Source of the DNA: a bacterium
Lineage (GTDB): Bacteria; Pseudomonadota; Gammaproteobacteria; GCA-002705445; GCA-002716945
Length of the DNA stretch: 55,033 nt
Reading direction: 5' to 3'
NCBI GenBank assembly: GCA_029979505.1
Contig: JAPOHH010000001.1
Location: 1 to 55,033 of the forward strand
Positions within the stretch are counted from its first letter, which is position 1, and the number at the start of each line of letters is the position of its first letter. The translations under genes and the position numbers were made by a program. The notes below the pieces were generated by a model, which saw only the letters and a list, made by a program, of their open reading frames with translations, was not told the DNA's origin and made no database searches. Of this stretch, positions 8,946 through 17,982 are shown piece after piece.

Positions 8946-9709
8946 CCAACTATATTAAAACCATTATCAACATATAATGTTTGTCCTGTGACTGATGATG
9001 ATAAATTTGATATGAGGAAATATGTTACATTTGCAACATCTTCAGTAGTAATATTTTCTTTGATTGGCGATTTTTCTTCATAGACATTTAGTATCTGATT
9101 AAATCCACTTATTCCTGCAGCTGCAAGTGTTTTTATAGGACCCGCAGATATCGCGTTCACCCGAACTTTTCTTTCTCCCAGTGAATCAGCAAGATATTTT
9201 ACACTACTTTCTAGACTAGCTTTTGCTATACCCATTACATTATAATTTTGAACTACTCTTTGTGCTCCAATGTAAGAAAGTGTTACTACAGATGATGACT
9301 CATTCAGAGAGTCCTTAAATATTTTACACAATGCTGTGAGACTATACGCGCTTATATCATGTGCTACACTGAAGCCATCTCTCGTTACATTATCAAGATA
9401 TTTCCCAGTAAGTTCTTCTCTCGGCGCAAAGGCTGCTGAGTGAATAATTCCATCAAGGTTTCCATATTTATCTACAATGTTCTTTTTCATAGATAAAATT
9501 TCACTATCGTTGGAGAGGTCACATTGATATGCATCAAGAGTTATTTTAAGTTCATCTTTTAGTTTTAGTACTCTATCTTTAAGTCTTTCATTTTGATATG
9601 AAATAATTACGTTAGCACTATGTTCGTTAAGTTTTTTGGCAATAGCATAAGATATAGATCTGTTACTTGCTATGCCAGTTACTAAAACATTTTTTCCTTT
9701 TAGATTCAT
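8939..9709 (-). CDS. fabI: Enoyl-ACP reductase (NADH), fatty acid elongation
   Basis: FabI reduces trans-2-enoyl-ACP to acyl-ACP in the last step of each elongation cycle. The Rossmann start is KNVLVTGIASNRSISYAIA. The catalytic residues Y146, Y156 and K163 (in YNVMGIAK) fall at exactly the E. coli FabI numbers. The 256-aa length is standard and the protein is soluble. A fabI gene next to ppiD and a peptide ABC transporter is, from memory, also the Pseudomonas arrangement. Transcription diverges from yejA across a 32-nt spacer. Confidence 0.96.
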   Translation of the reverse strand: MNLKGKNVLVTGIASNRSISYAIAKKLNEHSANVIISYQNERLKDRVLKLKDELKITLDAYQCDLSNDSEILSMKKNIVDKYGNLDGIIHSAAFAPREELTGKYLDNVTRDGFSVAHDISAYSLTALCKIFKDSLNESSSVVTLSYIGAQRVVQNYNVMGIAKASLESSVKYLADSLGERKVRVNAISAGPIKTLAAAGISGFNQILNVYEEKSPIKENITTEDVANVTYFLISNLSSSVTGQTLYVDNGFNIVGY

Positions 9710-9741
9710 AATATATTTGTAATATAGTACATTATAGAGTA
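9710..9741. promoter_or_regulatory. Compact divergent promoter, fabI / yejA
   Basis: The whole 32-nt spacer must serve both genes. On the minus strand TATAAT (reverse complement of 9731-9736) lies 21 nt from the fabI ATG. On the plus strand TATAGT (9723-9728) follows TTAGAT (9700-9705, inside fabI) at 17 nt, leaving 13 nt to the yejA ATG. The two promoters interleave, so RNA polymerase binding at one should affect the other. Confidence 0.4.
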
Positions 9742-11517
9742 ATGAGATTAAAGAAAGTAATTAGTCTATTATTAATCTTAATTTTTCATAATAATTGTAT
9801 TTATGCTAATGAATCAATAAGTATCGGATACTCAGCAAAATATAATAATTTTGATAGTTTTGATTATGTGAATAAAAAGTCAAAAAAGGGTGGTAATATA
9901 ACTATTTCTGCTTTTGGTACTTTTGATTCTCTTAATCCATTTCTTCTTAAGTCATTATCGCCAGCCCAGATAAATAATCTTATGTTTGATACGCTCATGA
10001 CAAGAAGTCTAGATGAGCCATCATCTAGCTATGCTTTAGGAGCAAAATCGTATCAACTTTCAGATGATAAATTATCGGTCACATATATATTAGATGAGAC
10101 TGCTACATTTTCAAACTCAATGCCAATTACAGCAGATGATGTCAAATATTCATTTGATTTACTTACATCTAAAGCAGCTCATCCTCAATATCGAATCTAC
10201 TGGGCAGACATAAAAGAGGCACGAGTTATTAATAAAAAAACAATTACTTTCATTTTCAAAAGGAAGAATCCAGAGCTTCACATGATGGTTGGAGATTTGC
10301 CTATTCTTTCACGCGAATGGGTTTCTATTGATGAATTTCCTAATACAATAAAAATAACACCTATTGCAAGTGGCCCTTATACTATTAAAACATACAGCAT
10401 AGGAAAAAATATCGTATATGTAAGAAATAAAAACTATTGGGCTATTAATAAACCATCAAGAAAATATATGTTTAACTTTGATACTATAACAATAAAATAT
10501 TATAAAGATATGACAGTAGCTCTAGAGGCATTCAAAGCTGGTGAATATGATTATATTTTAGAAAATCATTCAAAAAGATGGGCTAGAGATTATAATGGTC
10601 CAAATTTTTTAAATAAAAAAATTATTAAAACTGAACTTGTTCATCTTAATAATACAGGTATTCAAGGATTTGCATTTAACACTCGAAATGATATTTTTTC
10701 TGATATAAATCTTAGAAAAGCTATTACAACTGTCTTTGATTTCGAATGGTCTAATAAGAATCTATTTTACAATCAATATTTAAGGTCGAATAGCTACTTT
10801 AGTAATAGCGAACTATCAGCAGAGGTCAACATTTCTGAAGCTGAAATAAAATTAGCAAAAAAACTTAATATTGATTCTCATAAAATTAAAGATAAGATTA
10901 TTTTACCGATTAATAATAATGCTACCGATTATAGGAAGTCATTAATACAAGCCAAGAAAATACTTGATAATGCAGGCTACTATGTAAAAGATAACCAACT
11001 TTATGCTCCCTCAAAAAAACCTATAGTAATTAATTTTCTCTTAGCACAAAAAGGTTTTGAGAGAATTCTTGCACCTTTTAGAAATAATTTAAAAAGATTA
11101 GGAATTAATCTTAACTATAGAACTGTAGACCTCTCATTATATCAGCAAAGACTTGATAACTATGAATTTGATATGACTGTAGTTAGTTACCCCCAATCCC
11201 AATCGCCTGGAAGTGAATTAGTAAGTATGTTTTCATCTGTAAGTTATGATAAAAATGGAGCGTTTAACTTTCCTGGCATACGAGATAAGGATGTTGATAA
11301 GCTAATTGAAGAAATAATATATTCGTCTAATAGACAAGCGTTAATCACTTCAACGCACTTGTTAGATAGAATACTGTGGAATCAATATTATTTAGTCCCT
11401 AACTGGTTTATTAATACTCATCGTATTGCATATTACGATAAGTTTATTCAATCAAGTACTTTGCCTTTATACTATCAAGCTACAAACTATATTTTACAAA
11501 CATGGTCTGTTAAATGA
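9742..11517 (+). CDS. yejA: Periplasmic peptide-binding protein of YejABEF-type ABC importer
   Basis: This is a family 5 extracellular solute-binding protein that captures oligopeptides for the membrane permease. An N-terminal signal peptide is followed by likely cleavage after A22 (IYA-NES). The FDYVNK...KGGNI segment and FGTFDSLNPF are characteristic of the YejA branch, known for microcin C and peptide uptake. The lobed binding domain fills most of the 591 residues. It is first of four tightly coupled genes, and the stop overlaps the yejB ATG by 4 nt. Peptide class cannot be inferred; the YejA assignment rests on sequence style and operon order. Confidence 0.88.
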   Translation: MRLKKVISLLLILIFHNNCIYANESISIGYSAKYNNFDSFDYVNKKSKKGGNITISAFGTFDSLNPFLLKSLSPAQINNLMFDTLMTRSLDEPSSSYALGAKSYQLSDDKLSVTYILDETATFSNSMPITADDVKYSFDLLTSKAAHPQYRIYWADIKEARVINKKTITFIFKRKNPELHMMVGDLPILSREWVSIDEFPNTIKITPIASGPYTIKTYSIGKNIVYVRNKNYWAINKPSRKYMFNFDTITIKYYKDMTVALEAFKAGEYDYILENHSKRWARDYNGPNFLNKKIIKTELVHLNNTGIQGFAFNTRNDIFSDINLRKAITTVFDFEWSNKNLFYNQYLRSNSYFSNSELSAEVNISEAEIKLAKKLNIDSHKIKDKIILPINNNATDYRKSLIQAKKILDNAGYYVKDNQLYAPSKKPIVINFLLAQKGFERILAPFRNNLKRLGINLNYRTVDLSLYQQRLDNYEFDMTVVSYPQSQSPGSELVSMFSSVSYDKNGAFNFPGIRDKDVDKLIEEIIYSSNRQALITSTHLLDRILWNQYYLVPNWFINTHRIAYYDKFIQSSTLPLYYQATNYILQTWSVK

Positions 11518-12575
11518 TTTCATATATTTTAAAAAGATTATTCTTAATGATACCAACGTTAATTGGAATTTTATTCTTTACATTTTTAATTATTCAATTT
11601 GTTCCTGGTGGACCTGTAGAACAACTCGTCAATAAATTATCTGGTTTAAATTCAATCACTGAATCATCAACCGCATCAAATTTATACAGAGGCTCAAACG
11701 GATTATCAGAAGATCATATTAAACAGTTAAACGAATTTTATGGTTTTGATAAACCATTTTTTGAACGTTTTCTTACTATGATTGCTAACTATACTGTCTT
11801 TGATTTAGGTATGAGTTACTTCCATAACCAAAGTGTATCAGAACTAATTTTAAGCAAGCTTCCTGTATCAATAACCCTTGGTTTATGGTCTTTTATAATT
11901 GTATATGCGGTTAGTATTCCTCTTGGGATAAAGAAAGCTCTTAATGATGGCAGTAAGTTTGATATTATTTCAAGCACAATTGTTCTTATTGGCTATTCTA
12001 TTCCTGGGTTCGTACTTGGTATAGGACTTATTGTCCTTCTAGGAGGCGGAAGTTTTTTTGATGTTTTTCCAACAAGAGGATTGGTGTCTGATAATTGGTC
12101 TGATTTAACATTTTTTGAAAAAATTACAGACTATCTTTGGCATATAACATTACCTATTATTTGTCTCGTTATAGGGAGTTTCGCCGTTATGACTATGCTT
12201 ACTAAGAATAGCTTTATAGACGAAATAAATAAATTATATGTTACTACAGCAAGAGCAAAAGGTTTATCTGAAAGTAGAGTACTCTATTCACATGTTTTCA
12301 AGAACGCTATCATTCCTATATTAACTGGTTTCCCGGCGCAATTTGTATCTGCATTTTTCACTGGAAGTATATTAATTGAAACAATATTCTCATTAGATGG
12401 AATAGGTTTACTCTCTTATGAAGCGATTATTCAAAGAGATTATCCTGTTGTAATGGGAACATTATTTATATTTACATTAATCGGTCTCATAACAAAACTA
12501 TTTACAGATATTATGTATGTATATGTTGATCCTAGGATCAAATTTTCATCTTCTAATACACAAAGGAATACATAA
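11514..12575 (+). CDS. yejB: Peptide ABC transporter permease, YejB type
   Basis: This is an inner-membrane permease of the DppB/OppB class. It opens with the typical MISYILKRLFLMIPTLIGI and continues with FVPGGPVEQL. About six membrane helices are visible. The cytoplasmic EAA loop that contacts the ATPase is seen as TARAKGLSESRVLYSHVFKN. The 353-aa length fits YejB, which has a longer periplasmic insert than DppB. The ATG overlaps the yejA stop by 4 nt and the stop shares one base with the yejE start. Confidence 0.9.
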   Translation: MISYILKRLFLMIPTLIGILFFTFLIIQFVPGGPVEQLVNKLSGLNSITESSTASNLYRGSNGLSEDHIKQLNEFYGFDKPFFERFLTMIANYTVFDLGMSYFHNQSVSELILSKLPVSITLGLWSFIIVYAVSIPLGIKKALNDGSKFDIISSTIVLIGYSIPGFVLGIGLIVLLGGGSFFDVFPTRGLVSDNWSDLTFFEKITDYLWHITLPIICLVIGSFAVMTMLTKNSFIDEINKLYVTTARAKGLSESRVLYSHVFKNAIIPILTGFPAQFVSAFFTGSILIETIFSLDGIGLLSYEAIIQRDYPVVMGTLFIFTLIGLITKLFTDIMYVYVDPRIKFSSSNTQRNT

Positions 12576-13588
12576 TGACCACTTTTGATAATATCTGGAA
12601 AAACTTTAAAAGAAATAAGAGAAGTATTTATTCATTATATATATTTGGTACTTTATTTATAATCAGCCTATTTTCAGAGCTAATAAGTAATAATAAACCA
12701 ATCATTATGAGCATAGATGGTGATATCTACTATCCATATATAATTAAATATACTGAAAAGGATTTTGGCGGCGAACTAGAAACAACACCAGACTACAAAG
12801 GAATTTATATAACAAATTTGCTTCAAGAAAAAAATAACTGGGCGTTATTCCCCTTGAATCCTCATTCATATAATTCTATTAATTTTAATAATGTATATCC
12901 AAACCCTGCGCCTCCATCAAGTGATAATTTACTAGGTACAGATGACAGAGGAAGAGATGTTTTAGCAAGACTTATTTATGGTTTTAGATTATCGGTTATC
13001 TTTGCTCTAGCTTTAACTGCAATTGGTATATTAATAGGTTTATTTTTTGGTGCTATTCAAGGGTATTTCGTCGGTAGAACAGATTTATATCTACAAAGAT
13101 TCATCGAAATATGGGGTTCAATGCCGGAACTATATATTCTAATAATATTTGCATCCATATTTGAACCAAGTATTTTATTACTTATTATCCTTTTGTCTTT
13201 ATTTGGCTGGATAGGCCTATCTGATTATGTTAGAGCTGAATTCTTAAAAGGCCGTAACATGGATTATGTCAATGCAGCTAGAACACTAGGATTAACGGAT
13301 TGGCATATAATTACTAAACATATACTACCTAATAGTTTAATTTCTGTAGTTACTTTTTTACCATTCAGAATTAGTGGTGCTATATTGATATTAACTAGCT
13401 TAGATTTCTTGGGTTTAGGGGTACCTCCAACTACGCCAAGCTTGGGTGAGTTATTAGCTCAGGGCAAAGATAATATATCTGCATGGTGGCTATCATTGAC
13501 AACGTTCTTTGTATTAGTAGGTACGTTGCTTTTATTAATTTTCATAGGTGAAGGAATCAGAGAATCTATTAGTGGTAAATCTTCATGA
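12575..13588 (+). CDS. yejE: Peptide ABC transporter permease, YejE type
   Basis: This is the second permease of the importer, DppC/OppC class. The N-terminus has KNFKRNKRS before the first membrane helix, then a large periplasmic loop. The family-typical LLGTDDRGRDVLARLIYG starts the transport domain. The EAA loop reads AARTLGLTDWHIITKHILPN. The 337-aa length is right for YejE. It overlaps yejB by 1 nt and yejF by 4 nt, so the four proteins are likely made in fixed ratio. Confidence 0.9.
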   Translation: MTTFDNIWKNFKRNKRSIYSLYIFGTLFIISLFSELISNNKPIIMSIDGDIYYPYIIKYTEKDFGGELETTPDYKGIYITNLLQEKNNWALFPLNPHSYNSINFNNVYPNPAPPSSDNLLGTDDRGRDVLARLIYGFRLSVIFALALTAIGILIGLFFGAIQGYFVGRTDLYLQRFIEIWGSMPELYILIIFASIFEPSILLLIILLSLFGWIGLSDYVRAEFLKGRNMDYVNAARTLGLTDWHIITKHILPNSLISVVTFLPFRISGAILILTSLDFLGLGVPPTTPSLGELLAQGKDNISAWWLSLTTFFVLVGTLLLLIFIGEGIRESISGKSS

Positions 13589-15153
13589 GTATCCTTGAGT
13601 ATAAAGACTTCAATGTTGCCCTAAAGAGAACAAATGATAATTTGATAAATAATTTATCGTTCAAACTCGATAAAGGTGAATCCTTGGGGATTGTTGGTGA
13701 GTCTGGATCTGGTAAATCATTGACAGCTTTATCCGCTCTGGGACTATTAAATAGAAATATATTTTCAACAAGTGGAAAAATTATTTATAAAAAAAATAAT
13801 ATTCTATCCTTATCTGAAGATACACTCTCTAATATAAGAGGCAATGATATATCTATGATTTTTCAAGAGCCTATGTTGTCACTTAATCCTGTTAGAACTC
13901 TTGAATCACAAATTAATGAATGCTTACAATTGGCAAATTATAAATTAACAGCTCATGATGTTAACCAATCTTTAAAATCTGTTGGTCTAAATAATATAGA
14001 CAATGTTTTATCTAGTTATCCACACATGCTGTCTGGTGGTCAAAGACAACGATTTATGATTGCGATGTCTATAATTAGAAAACCAAAAATAATCATTGCT
14101 GATGAACCTACTACAGCCTTAGATGTCACACTACAAAAACAGATTTTAGATATGTTATTGAGCTTGAAGGATAATATGGATATGTCTTTGATACTTATTT
14201 CTCATGATATAAACTTAATAAAAAAATATTGCGAAAGAATACTTGTAATGAAAGAGGGCGAAGCTATTGAGGATAATAATTCAGATACTATTTTTACAAA
14301 TCCTAATCATAGTTATACACGAGAATTAGTTAACCTTAAGACTCTTTCTTATAGAGACAAAGATCATAAAAATGGTGAAATTGTTCTCGAGACAAAAGCA
14401 TTGAGTTGTAAATATCTTGTAAAAGATAGTTTTTTTAAAAAGAAAAAAATATATTTTAAGGCTTTAGATAACATAAATTTAAATATCAGACAGGGTGAAT
14501 CAGTGGGTATTGTTGGAGAATCAGGCTCCGGAAAAACAACACTAGCTATGTCTATTATGCATCTACTTTCGTATGAAGGTAATATCACAATTTGTGACAA
14601 CATTGATGAATCAAAAATTAAATCTAACAGAAAACTAAGAAAGAACTTTCAAATTGTATTCCAAGATCCATTCTCTTCTTTGTCACCAAGATTAACTATT
14701 TTTCAAATACTAGCAGAGGGAGTTAAAAGTCTTTTGAATATTACTGAAGACGAAAAAATTTATAAAATGTGTAAAAGTATTTTAAATGATGTCGGACTAG
14801 AAGAAAATATGTTATCTCGATATCCACAAGAGTTTTCTGGAGGACAAAGACAAAGAATTGCCATTGCTCGAGCTTTGATTCTTAAACCTAAACTCTTAAT
14901 ATTGGACGAACCAACAAGCGCATTAGATGTGCTAGTACAAGATAGTATCATCAAGCTTTTAATGAAAATTCAAAATAAATATAATCTATCATATTGTTTT
15001 ATTAGTCATGATTTAAGGCTAATTAAAAAAATATGTCATAGAGTTTACGTAATGAAGGATTCAAAAGTAATTGAAGAGGGCTCTACAAGAGAGATTTTCT
15101 CTCAACCTACTGAGAAGTATACTAGAGATCTTCTTGAATCATCTTTTATTTGA
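13585..15153 (+). CDS. yejF: Peptide ABC transporter ATPase with two nucleotide-binding domains, YejF type
   Basis: This is a fused double ATPase that powers YejBE. The first domain has Walker A GESGSGKS at 38-45, signature LSGGQRQR and Walker B IIADEPTTALDV. The second has Walker A GESGSGKT at 311-318, signature FSGGQRQR and LLILDEPTSALDV. Both sets of catalytic motifs look intact. The 522-aa length is as in E. coli YejF. It is last in the transporter operon, and the final 8 nt overlap the 3' end of dapE on the other strand. Confidence 0.92.
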   Translation: MSILEYKDFNVALKRTNDNLINNLSFKLDKGESLGIVGESGSGKSLTALSALGLLNRNIFSTSGKIIYKKNNILSLSEDTLSNIRGNDISMIFQEPMLSLNPVRTLESQINECLQLANYKLTAHDVNQSLKSVGLNNIDNVLSSYPHMLSGGQRQRFMIAMSIIRKPKIIIADEPTTALDVTLQKQILDMLLSLKDNMDMSLILISHDINLIKKYCERILVMKEGEAIEDNNSDTIFTNPNHSYTRELVNLKTLSYRDKDHKNGEIVLETKALSCKYLVKDSFFKKKKIYFKALDNINLNIRQGESVGIVGESGSGKTTLAMSIMHLLSYEGNITICDNIDESKIKSNRKLRKNFQIVFQDPFSSLSPRLTIFQILAEGVKSLLNITEDEKIYKMCKSILNDVGLEENMLSRYPQEFSGGQRQRIAIARALILKPKLLILDEPTSALDVLVQDSIIKLLMKIQNKYNLSYCFISHDLRLIKKICHRVYVMKDSKVIEEGSTREIFSQPTEKYTRDLLESSFI

Positions 15154-16285
15154 TAAACACTCTAGTTAATATACTTTTATATATTTTTACTAATACGGAT
15201 AAATCATCTTTACGAACACACTCGTTTATTTTATGTATAGATCTATTCGTAAGCCCTAGCTCGACAACTTGATTGCAAACTTTAGCCATAAATCTGCCAT
15301 CAGATGTACCACCATTTGTACTTATTTCTGTATCCAAATTAGTTACATTCTTTATTGATTGTTTGCATATATCAATAAATTCATTATTCCTTGTTAGAAA
15401 AGGTTCACCAGAATGTTTCCAGTCGATATTATATTTGCAATTACTATCATTTAGAATCTTCAAAATCTTATTCTTAATTTCTTCATGATTAGTTTCGGTT
15501 GAATATCTAATGTTGAATGCAATAGCAGCGCTTCCTGGAATCACATTATCCACTCCAGTACCACTATTAATATTAGATATTTGAAATGATGTAGGAGGGA
15601 AATATTCATTTCCATTATCAAATTTTATATCCAAAAGCTGTGACAATATTTTTGAACTCAAGTGAATTGGATTTTTAGCTTTTTCAGGGTAAGCAACATG
15701 ACCCTGTACACCAAATATTGTTAAATGCCCTGTAATAGATCCTCTTCTACCATTTCTAATAACATCTCCAATAGAATCAGAGGATGAAGGCTCTCCAACC
15801 AAGCAAAAATCTAATTCATTTTTTTTAAAGGTATTATTTTCAATTAACTTTCTTATTCCATTGATAGCATCACCTTCTTCATCACCTGTTAGAATTAGCT
15901 TTATTGTCCCTTGAAAATTCTTGTTTTCATCAATAAATTCCCTTACTGCTTGCATAAAACATGCTATACCACCTTTCATATCAGATGTACCTCTTCCTAC
16001 TAAAAAATCATCTTTTTTGGTTAATTTGAATGGTTTAGAGTCCCACAAATTAATATTTCCAGCAGGGACAACATCTGTATGACCAATAAATGCTAGACAT
16101 GGTGAACCATTTCCGTATGTAGAAATCATATTTTGTACATCATCATATTTTATATAATCTGTTTTAAAATTACTTTTACATAGATAATCATCTATATACT
16201 TTTGACAATCAGAATTATCTGGGGTTACAGATTCAAAATTAATCAAATCCTTTAGTAATATTACAATATCATTATTTAAACTCAT
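15146..16285 (-). CDS. dapE: Succinyl-diaminopimelate desuccinylase
   Basis: DapE is a zinc M20 peptidase-family enzyme that releases LL-diaminopimelate for lysine and peptidoglycan synthesis. Metal and catalytic residues are seen as H69 and D71 (GHTDVVPAG), D102 (GRGTSDMKGG), the E136-E137 pair (DEEGDA) and a C-terminal His in SIHKINE. NGGTSDGRF is also characteristic of DapE rather than ArgE. The 379-aa length is normal. It sits downstream of map on the minus strand with a 14-nt overlap, forming a two-gene unit. Confidence 0.94.
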   Translation of the reverse strand: MSLNNDIVILLKDLINFESVTPDNSDCQKYIDDYLCKSNFKTDYIKYDDVQNMISTYGNGSPCLAFIGHTDVVPAGNINLWDSKPFKLTKKDDFLVGRGTSDMKGGIACFMQAVREFIDENKNFQGTIKLILTGDEEGDAINGIRKLIENNTFKKNELDFCLVGEPSSSDSIGDVIRNGRRGSITGHLTIFGVQGHVAYPEKAKNPIHLSSKILSQLLDIKFDNGNEYFPPTSFQISNINSGTGVDNVIPGSAAIAFNIRYSTETNHEEIKNKILKILNDSNCKYNIDWKHSGEPFLTRNNEFIDICKQSIKNVTNLDTEISTNGGTSDGRFMAKVCNQVVELGLTNRSIHKINECVRKDDLSVLVKIYKSILTRVFIK

Positions 16286-17054
16286 TTATGTCCTCTTCTG
16301 TCCTTAGAGTTAATATATCGAAACCATCTTTTGTTACAAGAACTGTATGTTCGTATTGTGCTGACAACTCATGATCTTGTGTGACAACTGTCCATCCGTC
16401 ATTTAGTACCTTCGTTTTGTAGTTTCCAACATTAATCATTGGTTCTACTGTGAATATCATCCCTTCTTCTAATTTCAAACCTGTATTTTTCTTCCCATAA
16501 TGTAGTATCTGAGGACTTTCATGAAATTTTTTTCCAATACCATGCCCACAATACTCTCTTACAACAGAATAGTTCTTTGACTCAGCATATTCTTGTATCG
16601 CTGCACCAATATCTCCAATTGTCGATCCAGGTTTAATTACTTTGATACCCTCAATCATAGATTGTCTAGTCACTTCACATAATCTGTTAGATAACGTTGA
16701 GGTTTTGCCTACCAAAAACATTCTACTTGTATCACCATGATATTCATCTTTTATAACAGTTACATCAATATTAACAATATCACCACTTTTAAGTTTTTTT
16801 GTATCGGATGGAATACCATGACAAATTTGATGATTTACAGACGTACATATTGATTTAGGAAAGCCTCTATAGTTTAGAGGTGCAGGTATTGCCTTCTGGA
16901 CATTTACTATGTAATCGTGGCATATTCTATCAAGTTCGCCTGTAGAAACACCAGGTTTTACATAACCTCCTATCATCATAAGAACATCGGCTGCAAGTTT
17001 GCCAGCAACTCTCATTTTATCAATCTCTTGAGGTGTTTTTATAAAGTCTTTCAT
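16272..17054 (-). CDS. map: Methionine aminopeptidase, type I
   Basis: Map removes the N-terminal methionine from nascent proteins. The metal ligands D97, D108, H171, E204 and E235 fall at precisely the E. coli positions, and the catalytic H79 is present in NHQICHG. The 260-aa length is typical of the short bacterial form without a zinc-finger extension. It is divergent from rpsB across 106 nt, the usual map/rpsB pairing in gammaproteobacteria. Its stop region overlaps the dapE start by 14 nt. Confidence 0.97.
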   Translation of the reverse strand: MKDFIKTPQEIDKMRVAGKLAADVLMMIGGYVKPGVSTGELDRICHDYIVNVQKAIPAPLNYRGFPKSICTSVNHQICHGIPSDTKKLKSGDIVNIDVTVIKDEYHGDTSRMFLVGKTSTLSNRLCEVTRQSMIEGIKVIKPGSTIGDIGAAIQEYAESKNYSVVREYCGHGIGKKFHESPQILHYGKKNTGLKLEEGMIFTVEPMINVGNYKTKVLNDGWTVVTQDHELSAQYEHTVLVTKDGFDILTLRTEEDINEFK

Positions 17055-17094
17055 ATCTTATTGAATTTAAGTAATTCACTAAAAAAATAGCAGT

Positions 17095-17124
17095 TTATTG
17101 TTGTTGTAATCACTCAAATATGAT
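17095..17124 (+). promoter_or_regulatory. Probable promoter of the rpsB-tsf operon
   Basis: TTATTG (17095-17100) is followed after 18 nt by TATGAT (17119-17124). TTGTTG at 17098-17103 is an alternative -35 with a 15-nt spacer. Transcription would start about 30 nt before the rpsB ATG, leaving room for the TTGGAG ribosome site at 17145-17150. It lies in the 106-nt map-rpsB divergent gap. No clear binding structure for S2 autoregulation was evident by eye. Confidence 0.5.
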
Positions 17125-17160
17125 ACAACACTTTATGAATTTTATTGGAGTATTTTATAT

Positions 17161-17982
17161 ATGAACGGACTTTCTATCAAGGATATGATTGATGCTGGTG
17201 TACACTTTGGCCATAGATCCAAGTACTGGAATCCCAAAATGGAACCTTACATATACACAACCCACAAAAAACTACATATACTTAATCTTGAGAAAAGCGC
17301 CGAACATTTCAAACAAGCTACTAAATTTATACAAGACCTTGTATCTAATAATGGCAAGATTATGTTTATAGGCACTAAACGTGCAGCTTCTGAAATTGTT
17401 AGAAAATACTCCGACTTAACATCCATGCCTTATGTAAATAATAGATGGCTTGGCGGTCTTTTGACTAATTTTAATACCGTTAAACAATCCATTGCTAAGC
17501 TCGAGGATTTACGAAGCAAGTTTAAAAATCAGAAAGCTTATAATTTATCAAAAAAACAAGCGATTGACCTTAAGAGAAATATTGAAAGATTAGAAAAAAA
17601 TTTACTAGGCGTTCAGCATTTAACTAAACTACCAGATGCCATATTTGTTATTGATACTCGTTATGAAAGAATCGCGATTCAGGAGGCTAATAAATTGAAT
17701 ATACCTGTTATAGCATTGGTTGATTCTAATAACTCGTTCGATGGTGTAGACTACATGATTCCTGCAAATGATGATGCGATGTCATCCATAGACCTATTTT
17801 TAAAATCAATTTCAGAAACTATTTTAGAATCAAAGCCTAAAAAAACATCTACTTCAACTGAGAATAAAGAAGCAAAAAAATCTATCAAAGCTAAGAAAGT
17901 ATTAAAAACTAATGAAGTAAAAAAAGTATCACTTCAAACAAAAAAAACAACTAAACAAAAAGATAAAGAAGAAAATGACTGA
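17161..17982 (+). CDS. rpsB: 30S ribosomal protein S2
   Basis: S2 is a late-assembling small-subunit protein. The N-terminus AGVHFGHRSKYWNPKM and NNRWLGGLLTNF are diagnostic. The body ends near residue 225 and is followed by a Lys/Thr/Glu-rich extension of roughly 45 residues, making 273 aa against 241 in E. coli. The final 8 nt overlap tsf. The tail is low-complexity and presumably disordered. Confidence 0.97.
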   Translation: MNGLSIKDMIDAGVHFGHRSKYWNPKMEPYIYTTHKKLHILNLEKSAEHFKQATKFIQDLVSNNGKIMFIGTKRAASEIVRKYSDLTSMPYVNNRWLGGLLTNFNTVKQSIAKLEDLRSKFKNQKAYNLSKKQAIDLKRNIERLEKNLLGVQHLTKLPDAIFVIDTRYERIAIQEANKLNIPVIALVDSNNSFDGVDYMIPANDDAMSSIDLFLKSISETILESKPKKTSTSTENKEAKKSIKAKKVLKTNEVKKVSLQTKKTTKQKDKEEND

